Shown here one piece after another: positions 42,993-54,862 of a DNA stretch of 64,000 nt. Each line of letters starts with the position of its first letter. Positions within the stretch are counted from its first letter, which is position 1. Location of the stretch: assembly GCA_963082975.1 (NCBI GenBank), contig OY720344.1:82634053-82698052 (forward strand), written 5' to 3'. Under the pieces are notes generated by a model that ran no database searches, was not told the DNA's origin, and was given only the letters and a program-made list of their open reading frames with translations. Source of the DNA: Labia minor. Lineage: Eukaryota; Arthropoda; Insecta; Dermaptera; Spongiphoridae. The translations under genes were made by a program, and so were the position numbers.

Positions 42993-43225
42993 AGTTCGGT
43001 TTGGATATAGGAAAATTATTTAATTAATTTTTTAATTTTCAAAATCCAAACCGAACATATAAAAACCTAAAATTAGTGCGCCATCTGGTAGCCAAATAAA
43101 TCATGCTAGCTAAATAGAATATCAATGGTTTATATGAAAATTTTAAAAATTTCTTAAGTAAAGTTTATTTAGAATTGCAAAAGGAACCCACTGGTAAAGT
43201 ATCATCCAAAATAAAATAGGTTTAC
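42993..43225 (+). repeat. Family J repeat with foldback arm, copy 1
   Basis: AAGTTCGGTTTGGATAT and ATCCAAACCGAAC form an imperfect foldback around an AT-rich loop. They are followed by AACCTAAAATTAGTGCGCC and, further on, CCCACTGGTAAAGT. Copy 2 is at 50325-50610 in the same orientation. Superfamily unknown. Confidence 0.55.
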
Positions 43226-44283
43226 CTGAATAATTACCAAAAATTCCATAGATGAGAAAATACAATTCTAATGCAAATCATAATTTAGGCTATAAACATA
43301 TTTATAATGTAAAAAAAGGAAAAAATAATCCAATGTTTTGTTATTTTTTCACTGTAACTTTATGACATTTCATTCATTTAGAAGACAGATTTATATAATA
43401 ATAATAATATTTCGTATTTATTTATAATGGAACAATTAATCTCGTGCATTGTGCGTTTATGCGTATGCAAATCATCTCGGCATTGGAATGGGAATTTCCA
43501 CGCAATTTTAACAACTCAACGTGTTGAAAAAATATGACTATTTAATTAAATATGAATTATATAACAAAATCTATTTAATATTCTCTGTGGGTATGGTTAA
43601 AAAACATATTTAAATATAAAAAAATTCAGTATTATATAGAAAATAAAATACAATCAAGTCTTATTTAAAATATATTAAATAGTTATTAATTATCTTTTTT
43701 TAATATAAATCTTAAAAATAAATGTCTTTTAATTTGAAACGAAAATAAAATATTAATAAAAGTATATCCGGTGGGAAAGGGAATTATAAATCTTTATGCC
43801 AAGGGTTCTTTTGAACAATACAGATGAAGAGTCGTATAATGTCTCTTTCAAATTCAAGATTTTCATTTATAAAAACTATAAACAAAATAATTTTAAAATA
43901 AATATTTTAAAATATCTAATATTCTGAATTATTATTAAATTAAAAATATTATTAATTTTTTTTAAATAGGTTGGAGTCGCTACCATCGTCGCTTTTGGGA
44001 AGGGGATGATATACAAGGAGAGGGCACGAATTATAAAATCGCTTTTTAACTGTGTCATAGTTCATTCGATAGAGTATGTTGAGGAATAAAAAAACTGTAA
44101 AGGGATTTGAGTGATTAGGTAGGTTTAGTTTTCGAGAAAATCGCTAGTAAAGTTTTACTATTCGCGAAGATTAGTTAAATAACTTTGAAATATAAAAAAA
44201 TAGTATAAATCGTCATGAACTATGACTTAGTTAAAAAGCGATTTTACAATTCGTGCCATCTCTTGATACTTAGAAAAAATATC
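43226..44283. other. AT-rich stretch, no recognised gene
   Basis: The patch 43435-43525 contains CGTTTATGCGTATGCAAATC and GGCATTGGAATGGGAATTTC and is less AT-rich. A near-inverted pair around 44030-44060 and 44205-44260 (GCTTTTTAACTGTGTCATAG against CTATGACTTAGTTAAAAAGC) may mark an old MITE of about 230-300 bp. No coding frame is supported. Confidence 0.4.
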
Positions 44284-44793
44284 AGCTGTGGCCAGGCACA
44301 GAACCGACCGACGATTTGAAATAAATTAATTTCCAAATATTATATATATACATAAAGTATAAAAAAAAATTTAAAATCGAATTAAAATGACTAAATTATA
44401 TTATCTTGGTTTTTATTTTTAGTTTAATTACTCAATTATTAATTACTACTATATTTTAAGTGAAATATTTTCTGACAATGAATATAAAATTATTACATTG
44501 AAAACTGCCATTTCCGGTTTCTTAATATAGACCAAAAGTTGAGGAATTCATGAGACTGATTCTTTAAGTAAATATACCAAATTTTATCAAAATTCGCTGA
44601 GCAGTTCACGCTATACACGTTTATACAGACATACAATGGACAGACGGATGGATGGACAGACCGACAGACATCATGCCAAAAATACTTTTTTCTGTTAACA
44701 AAATGCATGATTCGTGGAGATATGTAAAAATCTCCACATGTGAAATTTGGTGTGAAAACAAAACCTACCCTTCCTGTCGTCGGTCAGTAAAAA
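44284..44793 (+). repeat. Family A/B repeat, type B copy (best type B)
   Basis: CTGTGGCCAGGCACAGAACC and GACCGACGATTTG at the left, the B-type region with TATCTTGGTTTTTATTTTTA, TTCCGGTTTCTTAATATAGA, core AAAATTCGCTGAGCAGTTCA, GACAGACGGATGGATGG tract, and one hairpin module ending CTGTCGTCGGTCAGTAAAAA. Confidence 0.85.
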
Positions 44794-44981
44794 AGGTAAA
44801 TTTGGAGTGCAAATAACTCCCATAACCTCCAGTCTTTAAAAGCTTAATGTATCAATCATTGTTTAAGTCATAAAGGTTTATCATCTCGATCTCATCGAAT
44901 TTACCCTAAAAAAATGTAGTCATTGCACGAGCATTATTCCTACAAGGTTTGAATTATTTAGTCTTTTTTTATAAATGAATT

Positions 44982-45207
44982 TGTTGTATATTTAAACTCC
45001 CGCTCACAATACTTTTCTAACTTCACTTACCTTAGTAACTCATATCATTCTCTCCGCTTATATATTCACTCATATAATGGTTCTCTGAAATGACTTACCT
45101 TCTAATTTACATTCTAATTAATAATTGTAATTCTCCAGTTAACTTTATAATAAATATTCTTTTTATCTAAATAACTCTTTTATTATCAAACCTTAAAATA
45201 CATAATA
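44982..45207 (+). repeat. Element 2, left LTR
   Basis: 226 bp, identical by eye to the right LTR at an offset of 2588. Confidence 0.92.
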
Positions 45208-45209
45208 TA

Positions 45210-47540
45210 TTGGTGTCAGAAGTGAACAAAACTAAAAAAAAAAAAAAAAAAAAAATTGTATCATCTCGATTAATTTGTTCAACCAACGCATTTCAAAATG
45301 CAGATGAAACAGTAACGCCTGAATTACTTCAAACCTTATCAACATTGCTGGCTGAAGCTTTAAAAAAAGCAACATCAAATGTACCAGGTCAGTCTCAGCA
45401 AACTATACAGCCTCGACCACCGCCATTTGCAATAAGCGAATATCAATCAACCGATGAATCAAGTGTCGCCGATTATTTTAAAAGATTTAGTTGGGCTCTT
45501 AATTTGAGTAAAATTACTGAGGATCGACATGCTGATTATGCTCGAGTGCATATGGGTCCTGAATTAAACACTGCTTTAAAATATTTAGTAAGTCCTAATG
45601 AACCAGAGACCATTTCTTATGATGATTTAAAAGAAACGCTTATAAAACACTTCGATAAGCCAACTAATAAATACGTGGAAAGTATTAAATTCCGGCATAT
45701 TGTTCAAAAGAAAGGAGAAAGTGTCGCCAACTTCGCCTTACGTCTAAAACAAGGTTCAACAAAATGCGAGTATGGAGATTTCGCAGATCGAATGCTGATT
45801 GAACAACTCTTACATGGACTTGAGTCAAGAGAAATTTGTGACGAAATAATTTCAAAAAATCCACAAACTTTCGACGCAGCCTACGAAATCGCTCGAACGT
45901 TGGAAACCACACGTAAGACATCGAATGAAGTTAAGGACAAAACCCATTTGCCAACCGAATTAATGAACAAGTTAGATTATAGAAAACCAAAATTAAAGAA
46001 TTCAAATAGATATCAACCACTTTCAAGGTCAGTTTCACGTGAACGACAACAGTATTCCCAAAGCAACCTTAGCTTTAATGATAAAAAATCGGTGGGCCTG
46101 AAGCCATGTTCAGGATGTGGAGGATATCATCCACGAAACAAGTGTCGCTTCATAAACGCTACCTGTCACACATGTCGAAAAAAAGGGCATATTGCGAAAG
46201 TATGTCGCGCGAACAAAAAAGAATCGCCAAAAACAGAAGAGGAATCACCTACAGAAAAAGTTTACGTCTTATCTAAAATAAACCAAGTAAACGAATCATC
46301 TAGCAAACATATAATAGCAGTAAAAATTGATGGAAAAAGCTGCTCAATGGAACTCGATACAGGAGCTCCCTGTGGAATAATGAATATAAAAAATTTTAAT
46401 AAAATAAAATCCAATTTTATTCTTGAAAAATCGGATCGGAATTTCAAAAGCTATACGGGACATCCTATAAAATGTTTAGGATTCACCACAGTTAACGTTG
46501 GAATTGGCAAAATTACCAAGAAACTAAACTTATATATCATTGAGGGAGATTTTGATTCACTTTTTGGACGAGAGTGGATAGCCCCATTTGCCAGTGAAAT
46601 AGACTTTGTCAAGTTATTTTCACAAATCAACACATTGGCAACTTCAAAACCCAAGATCTCATCAGAGCAAAAATCTCATCTTAATTCTATTTTATCAAGA
46701 TATTCAGATATCTTTGGCGATGTTCCAGGGAAGTTAACTGGACCACCAGCTACACTTCATTTAAAGCCAGACTCGAAACCAGTTTTTGCACGAGCTCGCG
46801 AAGTACCATTAGCATTACGTAACAGTGGAGTGAAATACCACAAAAGATCTGCTCCATATCACCCCGCAACTAACGGACAAGCTGAACGTTATGTGCAAAC
46901 AATCAAGAATGCACTCAAAGCCATGTCCACCACTCGTGAATCGCTGCAAAGGAATTTAAACGAAGTTTTAAGGCAATTCCGCAGAGCACCTCACACCGCA
47001 ACTGGACAATCACCATCAAGATTATTCCTAGGACGTCACATACGAACACGCCTAGATTTGGTCAAACCCGAAAACATAAGTATCACCATTGGAGAAAAAC
47101 AGCGGGCAGAATTCATACCTCGATATAGAGAATTTCATGCTAACCAAGATGTTTATTTCCTATCTGGTAACCCTCGTATGGATAAATGGATTCCAGGACG
47201 TATTATAAACCGCCTAGGAGATCTACACTACGAAATAGATTTCAACAATCAACGATGTAAACGACACGTCGATCAGATCAAAAAGCGTGAAACTGCCGAA
47301 CCTTATCAACTCCATTCAAATCCACAGGACCAACAGCGCAGAATTCACTTCTATGACGGACAGCACCGTGACTCTACCACAATACCATCTGCTCCTTGTG
47401 TTCCGCCCGAAGCTCCACAGATAACGTCACAGACTCCAAGGCAAACACAAGTCAGAGCCTCACTGCCGGGAACACCGCCTCAGATGCCTCGTCGATCACA
47501 TCGGCAAACGCATCCCCCAAGACGTTTCTCACCGAGTTAG
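45210..47540 (+). pseudogene. Element 2 Gag-protease-integrase-like region (LTR fossil)
   Basis: The long open frame shows a Gag capsid-like domain (VADYFKRFSWALNLSKI to ESREICDEIISKNP, about residues 85-225), two zinc knuckles (CSGCGGYHPRNKC near 299, CHTCRKKGHIAKVC just after), and an aspartic protease with ELDTGAPCGI near 382 and FGREWIAPF near 452. A pre-RT segment follows (SRYSDIFGDVPGKL). Then comes an integrase end of the type YHPATNGQAERYVQTIK near 549, with FRRAPHTATGQSPSRLFLGR and a Pro/Arg/Thr-rich tail. This is the pattern of Gypsy elements related to K02A2.6-type polyproteins. Enzyme parts expected between are not recognised. The annotated left edge is only the open-frame limit, so the true Gag start is uncertain. 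Confidence 0.85.
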
Positions 47541-47569
47541 AAGAAAACAATCCTACCCGGGGGAGGAAA

Positions 47570-47795
47570 TGTTGTATATTTAAACTCCCGCTCACAATAC
47601 TTTTCTAACTTCACTTACCTTAGTAACTCATATCATTCTCTCCGCTTATATATTCACTCATATAATGGTTCTCTGAAATGACTTACCTTCTAATTTACAT
47701 TCTAATTAATAATTGTAATTCTCCAGTTAACTTTATAATAAATATTCTTTTTATCTAAATAACTCTTTTATTATCAAACCTTAAAATACATAATA
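47570..47795 (+). repeat. Element 2, right LTR
   Basis: 226 bp, ending CATAATA next to the GAATT target duplication. Confidence 0.92.
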
Positions 47796-47800
47796 GAATT

Positions 47801-48770
47801 ACTTTGATTTTTCTGACAGAACCTTAAATATATCACTGACGGATTTAGAAAATAATTTCGTCGTTTTCATATATTTTCTTTAAATAAAATTTAAACTTTT
47901 TGGAGTTTTTCTTTATACAAAAACCATTTGAAGTCTCTAAGAATTCTATATTTCAGTTAATATCTCAAATTAAAATTGGTAGTGATATTGAATATGGGTG
48001 TAAATAAAATTGATAAAAATGTACAGATAAATAAAAAAAAGATATACAAATATTTTAATTTAATTCCCAGTTGAGAGGCAGTTTAATAAAAAGATAAACA
48101 TATTTATTCATTCGTTCGATAAAACATTCCAAAAATAAATTGAAATCTATTCAGGAATCAGCCATATGGTTCAACCTTTATACTTGTTACGAATTTGATA
48201 AAGCTCATTTGACTTGAAGTATAAAATAAAAAGATATCCGCATTATGTGTGGTGTAACATTAATATTATGCGAATTGATTAAAAAATATCTCAATTTAAA
48301 TATCGTATTTTATGATATATAATTGAAATAATAATATATTTTTAAATTATGTTGATAATTATGAGGAGCATATTCAATTTTATTTGATTAATTTGTTATA
48401 TTAACAAATTAAAATAATAACATACTATAAAATTACCTACATTTTTTATTGAATGAAACTGAATTTTTAAATTTCATTTTTTAGCAATCAGAGGATTCCT
48501 ATCTCATTAATGAATATTTATTATCAAACAAATTAAGAATGAAATAAATAAATAATAACTAAAATAACAAAAAAATAAGTTTTATCAAAAAGTATTAAAT
48601 TTGAATAAATTAATGCTATATTTTAATATTTACTATTTATGATTTTTAATTCTATTTATCTCTTACCATATGAGTATTAGCAATAATTTGAGGTATTATG
48701 AATTGCTATATGTGTTATTTTGATAACAGATCTACATAAGACAAAATAAATTATTTTTTTTTTCATTTTG
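47801..48770. other. AT-rich stretch, nothing recognised
   Basis: No frame or repeat landmark was seen. Confidence 0.5.
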
Positions 48771-49061
48771 TCAGTTTGTCAACCTTTTGTTATTCACGGC
48801 CCAATTTTCAATCATAATTTTCATCGCACCCCCCCCCCCTCCATCGGAAATGTTTCAGAGCATCTCAAAATCATCTAACCTTTTTTTTAGAACCATATTG
48901 AAAACAATTGAAAAATAATCGAAAATGTTCAAAAGTTTGCCCACAAAATCATCTTACTTTTTTTTTTTTTTTTTTTTTAGAACTATATTGAAAAAAGTCG
49001 GGAATTTTCTCTTGGATACGCTTGTGCCCCCTCCCCCCCCCCCAGGGAATTGAGAATCACT
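48771..49061. mobile_element. Degraded hAT-like MITE
   Basis: CAGTTTGTCAACCTTTTGTT at the left and GGGAATTGAGAATCACTG at the right resemble the termini of the MITE at 59713-60102 (CAGTGTTTCTCAACC). Internal AGAACCATATTGAAAA and ATCGAAAATGTTC echo family G. C-runs lie next to both ends. The target duplication is not clear. Confidence 0.5.
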
Positions 49062-50324
49062 GATGTAAGTAAATAATATTCATTTGAAAATAATTTGCAT
49101 TTTAGAAAATAATATATACAAGACAGTAGTATATCTAAATATAAATAAACATATACATATATATATTCGATTAATACTTTGTTAAGAGAATTGAGCAGTA
49201 GAGAAAGAATGGAGAAGCAAGAACTATAAAATAAAATTTCAAATAGTTTTGGTTGAGAGAGAAAACTATAGTGTATGTTAGATAATGTATATAATTATCT
49301 AAATGGGTAGATAGATATATAAATTTGAATTGACGCCATTCAATTTAATATTTTTTTTTATAAATATAACTTAAATAAGTAAATTATAATGGAATTGATA
49401 ATTAATATAATAAAATAAAAATGTTCATAAAATAAAAAAAAATTATTATAAACTCTCTTGAAAGAAAAAAGAAATTTAAAGTAGAATTTGCCATTATCGT
49501 AAAATTTCACGACTAACTGATAAAATGTGTTGTTTTTTTTATAAAAGAAATTCTAATTTTTTAAATAGATAAAAATGAGGCTATTTTCATCGTAGTACCG
49601 ATTCTTATAAATTACATAATTTAAAAGGAGAATATTTATTCAAATATTCATCGATGAATATATTTTAATATACATTCTAGTTTTCTTAGGGAAATTCATA
49701 GCATGCGGAGGATAAATTAAGAGATAATAATCAAAGAGATAGGTAGATGATTAAATTTAGAACATTAATGATGATCTGTCAGGGAGGAAAAAATAGAGAA
49801 AAAGTGATTTTATATCAAAATATTAACTTTAATAAAAAAATTGATTGATTTAATTAAAAATAAATTAAAAAGTCGATGGTAGGATTATTAATTTTGAACA
49901 ATATATAAAGGCTTTGACTTAATAGTGACAGTTTTTTTATTCACTTTTCTATAAAATTTGTATATTTTTATATGTAATTTGTTGAATAAATCCACCATAT
50001 TTGATCTATTATTATTTTACTATTCTCTCATTAACTATTACATAGATAAAATAAATTTTTTACCAAAAAAGATTTAATATGTTAGATTTATGTGTTTTAA
50101 TAAGTAAAGCACTTAAAGATATGGGGATTTCGGAGCGTTGATCGGGATTTAACACATTCCCGTCGGAATTTGTCTATTTATTTTATATGGCGGCATGAGC
50201 CACCGGTGGTACATGCTTTTGTGTTTTGTATAACTTTTCCGACTCCCATTTGCCATTCTGTGTATTTTCTTAGGAAGAAGGGCGCATTATTTTTAGTAGC
50301 CCATGGGCGCCGATTTCCTTAAGA
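49062..50324. other. AT-rich stretch, no recognised gene
   Basis: A less AT-rich patch at 50120-50330 contains TATATGGCGGCATGAGCCAC and AGCCCATGGGCGCCGATTTC. It carries no frame and could be the remnant of another repeat. Confidence 0.4.
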
Positions 50325-50610
50325 CGGCCCTGTTAGCTACCATGTTTTATTATTTGACCACCAGTTGGCTCTACTAATTTTCGATTTTTTTATAAGTTCG
50401 GTTAAAGATTAAAATATTAATTAATTAAGTAATTTTTGTATATCCAAACCGAACTTATAAAAACCGAAAATTAGTGAATAAGTGAATAATTGATGAATCA
50501 GTCAATAAAACATAATAATAATAATACTTCTTGAGGAAAGTTTGCTTGGAATCAAAAAGAGAAATCTACTGGTAAAGTTTTATCAAAATCCATCATACAT
50601 TCATATAAGT
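50325..50610 (+). repeat. Family J repeat with foldback arm, copy 2
   Basis: TATAAGTTCGGTTAAAGATT and TATCCAAACCGAACTTATA flank an AT loop. AAACCGAAAATTAGTGAATA and CTACTGGTAAAGTTTTATC parallel 42993-43225. Confidence 0.55.
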
Positions 50611-50964
50611 ATACAATTGCCAAAATTATAATCAGCCTTGAATTGGTATTTACAACACTTATGTATGTTATGTTATCATTAGTTTATAATCATTTACTCT
50701 AATTATGTTTCTAGTATATCCACTGCTCTACATATGACAATCTATCTATTCTTATTATTTTAAAGCAGTGTTTCTCAAAGTGGGCGATAACGACCCCTTG
50801 TGGGCGTTTGAGACCTAAAGGGAGGCGTTAAGAGGTCCAGAAAAAAGGGGGCGTTGACGTGGGTTACAAATTTTTTTTTTTATTAAAATAAAAAGAAAAC
50901 CTTTTTAATTAAAAAATGACTACCAACAATGATGGCTACAAAAGTCAATTCCGCAGTTGTGCCC

Positions 50965-51164
50965 TGGATTGTGGTCGATCGTTCAACGATTTTTAATAAC
51001 ATTTCCATCGTCATATTTGTGTGAACGTGTATTTAGCGCTGTGGCAACGCTGCTTACTAAAAAGAAATCATTTGCAAGTTACTATACGAGTCGACTTACG
51101 ACTCAATCGAACAATCAACAAACTTGTTAAAAATCATCAAATTCATCCCACCCCATTAGATTAG
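50965..51164 (+). pseudogene. hAT transposase C-terminal fragment (ZBED-like)
   Basis: The readable protein is RFLITFPSSYLCERVFSAVA followed by TLLTKKKSFA, then after a frameshift RVDLRLNRTINKLVKNHQIH and PTPLD with a TAG at 51162-51164. The FPSSYLCE...FS block and the L-R...I-x-x-L...H-P-x-H ending are diagnostic of the C-terminal dimerisation region in ZBED5-like hAT transposases. Everything upstream of this region is absent. The fragment is coding-strand plus, consistent with the right end of the element being the 3' end. Confidence 0.8.
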
Positions 51165-51297
51165 TTTAAAAACTAAAATTGATTACCTATCTATATTGTA
51201 TCTTTTAATTTGATTAAAATATATTATTAATATTATAAAGTTGCGTTTTAATTGCCTTCATTGGTAAAAATTTCTAGATTAGAATGCAAGTTTAAAC

Positions 51298-52734
51298 CAG
51301 TGGTGGTTCGCTACGGTAGGCAAGGTAGGCGACACTTAACTTATAAATATACAGATGTAAAATATTTATTAAGTTTAAAAATATATATTGTAGGAAAATT
51401 TTTTTTTCTTCTTTCTTCTTTTATCTTCTTTAAAGGTAGATCTTCATAAATGATAATTCAATAAATTGGGTGCATAAATTCTTTTAATAAAATATTACAT
51501 AAATGTAGCAAATTCATAAAACATAAAATGCTTGCTTAACATAAACGTGAGTAAACCAATAGTATAAGTGATCATAACATAATCAAGGCTTGGTCATAAT
51601 TGATTGAATTTCGATACATGTCCGTTTTTAAATAGTATCTAGGCATATTCAATCTTGTCGCTCATTGGCTGGTTTTACAGCCAAGCATTGCTTTTACATT
51701 TTCTATTATAAAATACTAATTAATACATAAATGTTATTACAATAGGGTTTATTTATTAATATATATTATAATAATAGCTAACTTAATATATTAATCTTGA
51801 TCTAAATATAAGTTCTACTAATATTTAACATAAATGCGTTCTCGTCTGTGATTGGCTCAACTGGATTCACTTGGTCTGAGTAAGGGACCTGTTCCGTTCT
51901 TTGACAATTGGACGCAATGCTGTTTGGATGTGAGCGCCATCTTTTCAACACAATTGTTCTTTTCAGAAGAAACCTTTATTTAATATCAACAAAAACACAT
52001 TTTTATTAAAATTTCCTACAATATTTAATTTCATAAAATAATTATTTATTAATTTAATATATTATGATTTTGCCAAAAAAAAAAATTTGAAACACTTCAG
52101 AACCTAGTAATCATAAAGTAAATGCGATATTTATCATCTCTTATTTACTGCCTGAAGTCCACACTTCCCTGCCCACATATCTAGACAGTCGCGCATGCGT
52201 ACAGCAGTGACAGCTAGCGCCATAAGTCGCACGGTTAGGCGATGAACTAAGTAGCCTATGCTTAAAATTATTTAAATTCAATGTCGCAGGAAAGGTTGTC
52301 TTCTTCTCTTTCGTTGTCATCAGTGGTGGACTAAGGCTAAAGCGGGCCCTAAGCAACATTGTAATTCTAGGCCTATCGGGAAAAAATTTTACCTTTTTTT
52401 TTAGCGAGCCACTGTTTGGCCACCGTTGGCATATAGTATACGGGCCCTAGATACGTAATTTTCGGGCCCCAAAAAAGTGCCTAGGTTGCCTAGGCCTTAG
52501 CCCGCCCCTGGTTGTTATCAATAGAAAAATATTTATATTATCAAATTTCGAAACAAGATAACTTCACAGATCAAATTATTGAATTATTTTCTAAATTAAA
52601 AGATAGACGAATAAATTTAATTTACAAAAATAAATAAATACAACTATTTTTCTTTCTTTTTTTCTACTTATCGTAAGTAATATACATATATACTTTGTCG
52701 CCTACCCAGTTGTCTGGGTCACGAGCCGCCACTG
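51298..52734. mobile_element. Second-level hAT element, non-autonomous
   Basis: The termini are CAGTGGTGGTTCGCTACGG with GGTAGGCGAC just inside, and the inverse ACGAGCCGCCACTG with GTCGCCTACCC. The 8 bp target duplication GTTTAAAC is exact (51290-51297 and 52735-52742). It is 1437 bp including the third-level MITE. No transposase is recognised. The patch 51835-52300 is less AT-rich, with CATGCGTACAGCAGTGACAG, and could be a remnant of its gene. Confidence 0.9.
52321..52510. mobile_element. Third-level 190 bp hAT MITE
   Basis: The termini are CAGTGGTGGACTAAGGC and, inverted, GCCTTAGCCCGCCCCTG. Flanking 8-mers are GTTGTCAT and GTTGTTAT (7 of 8). The interior holds GGGCCCTA repeats and a family G-like GAGCCACTGTTTGGCCACCG. 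The right end recurs at 21023-21090. Confidence 0.85.
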
Positions 52735-52906
52735 GTTTAAACACCAGAACCGACTAATATAGCACACTAACTAAATTAATTAAAGTAATGAAATTGTACT
52801 TTTTAAGTATTAGGAGTGTATAAAAAATGGGGGGGGGGCGTTTAAAAATAATTGATTATCAAAGGGGGCGGTAAAAGAAATAAGTTTGAGAAACACTGTT
52901 TTAAAA

Positions 52907-54279
52907 GGATTCGTTTAATTCACAAAGTAAAAATTTAAAGCAATTTTTCTTTGCTTTATGTAATGAAGTCATTTACACCTCTCACTTGATTTTATAATAA
53001 GTAATTTAGATGTAAATATTTGTTGAAATAAATTTATTTGTAAAATTTAGTTAAAAAATATACGATATTGTTTTTTTTTCAATGTTAAAAAAATACTAAA
53101 ATTTAGTATATGTGATCTTAAATATCTTCTTCACCATCGCTATTTCTCTTTTTCCATTGCCATTTCTTTTCATTCTTTTTATTTATTTGTGTATATGCCA
53201 CTTTTCAAGAATATTTCACTTTCTTTCCATTATTTAGATGCAATAGGTGGTTCTTGTCATTTTGAATGGATGCTGACATGTGTTTTGTTTTCCTTCAATG
53301 GAAATCAAGAGAATTTTCCACGAAATATCCATTCATCATCTTCATGTTGTAGTTTATTCGTCAAAAAAAAGTGTTAACGGATAAACATGCTATATGAAAA
53401 TGTCTTGTTTGGATTTGAGTAAGACTCCGTTTGGAGACTTCCAAATCCGTTTGTATATACACCTCGATCATTACTAGTTATAAAGTTAGAAGCGTTATTT
53501 TTTATGTTTATAGATAAGTAGAATAGAGATCATTTCATCAAATTGGGGTTACTTGACGTTAATCTTTTTATATATGATTCATTTATTAAGATAACATTGA
53601 TAATTGTAAATATTAAAGTTATATGGTATAAACAAATACGAAATTTAATAAATAATAAAAATGATTATTTTCATTGATATTCGTTAAACCGCATTTATCC
53701 AAAGCAATTAGTGCCTATCCCGGTCCAATAAATAACATAAAAGTCAAATAAAAATCTAATGCACCTTTTCTATGGTTAAATTAATATATTTATCCGGATG
53801 AAATTGGCCCCTTTGTAAAAGCGAATGCGACAAAAGCTGCTGTTGGTTGCCCACAATAGAGTTGGACTTTAATTGTGAAAAATTGACTTGGCTCGAAAGT
53901 GAAAATAAAATAAACCAGGATAAAGTGTAAGCGAAGCGAAGAATTGAAGTTGAAGTGAAAGACAAAAAAAAAAAAAAGCAAATAAAAAGATAGACTTAAA
54001 GAACCATAATCGAAAGTTAAGAGGGATGATAGATTTCCATAATATAATCAGAAAAATAGTTTAAATTTAATCAACGTTAATAAGAATTAATTCTCTTTTT
54101 TTGACTTTTGAATTTATTTCTTGATTTTATAAATATTTAAATAAAATATAGAAAATATTAAATTATTGTGAAATTAAACTTTCTCTGTATAATTGAATTA
54201 ATCAATATCAATAAAAGGAAGTGAAACAATTAAAAAATTTGGAGATAGAGATCAAATTTGTTCTTTAGTCTATTTACTA
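52907..54279. other. AT-rich stretch, no recognised gene
   Basis: Short frames at 53189-53377 (plus) and 53756-53981 (minus, two phases) are Phe/Ser-rich or contradict each other. No family is recognised. Confidence 0.45.
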
Positions 54280-54862
54280 GTCGAGATTTTAATGTTTTTA
54301 TACGTTTTGAAGGTTCCTGAAACATTTTCACTAAGGTTGAGAAAAATGCCTGTGTGTATGTGTGTGTAGACAAGATTACGCAAAAACTGTTTGAGCTAGA
54401 ATGATGAAATTTGGTACACGGGCATTATTCAAAATTCATATATTAGTTTTCTATCAACTTTTGAGAAATGAAGCTCAACCGGAAGAGGATCATTACCTAC
54501 AACGTTTTCATATTTTTTCCTCTAAACTGACCGTAAAAATAAAGATATATGTTTGATAGTTTTTCACATGATTAAAAATTGTATAAAACTGCTATATATA
54601 GAATTTCAGTTTAATTGAATCGCTGTAAGTACCATAATTAATTTTTAAAAAAATTTTAACACGTTGACTGCCAATCACGCGCCAGCACGTGACGTGGTTC
54701 CATCAACAAAGAGCCAAACACGCACTGGTTTAATATATATTTATTAATTTTAATTTATAATTTATAATTAGTTAAATTTAATTTAAATATAATATATGTG
54801 TTAGTTAATCCAATTCAAATTTACGAGATAGAGTCAAGTGGTGACACTCCAGATTTTTTACA
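54280..54862 (+). repeat. Family H repeat, nearly full-length
   Basis: AGATTTTAATGTTTTTATAC, TTGAGAAAAATGCCTGTGTG, CAAGATTACGCAAAAACTG, TTTGAGCTAGAATGATGAAA, CTTTTGAGAAATGAAGCTC, GATATATGTTTGATAGTTTT, AACACGTTGACTGCC and GACACTCCAGATTTTTT. The first roughly 25 bases of the family are missing. Confidence 0.85.

Larger units (their letters stand above)
44982..47795 (+). mobile_element. Young, incomplete Gypsy-like LTR retrotransposon, element 2
   Basis: A 2.8 kb fossil with 226 bp LTRs (TGTTGTATATTT...CATAATA) and an exact 5 bp target duplication GAATT at 44977-44981 and 47796-47800. TATTGGTGTCAGAAGTG just after the left LTR looks like the primer site, and GGGGGAGGAAA before the right LTR is the purine tract. 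Gag, two zinc knuckles, an aspartic protease and an integrase-like C-terminal part are recognised. The internal region is too short for a whole Gypsy element, so it is broken by at least one large loss. The LTRs look identical by eye, so insertion is very recent. Confidence 0.93.
50766..52898 (+). mobile_element. ZBED-type hAT transposon relic hosting two nested elements
   Basis: The termini are CAGTGTTTCTCAAAGTGGGC and TTTGAGAAACACTG. Flanking 8-mers are TTTTAAAG and TTTTAAAA (7 of 8), a hAT-type target duplication. A transposase C-terminal fragment lies just inside the left part, while most of the gene is missing. A second hAT occupies 51298-52734, and a third lies inside that. Confidence 0.88.

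Noticed and set aside
47396-47608. 70-codon Ser/Thr-rich plus-strand frame
   Set aside because: It is an out-of-phase shadow over the end of LTR element 2 and its right LTR.
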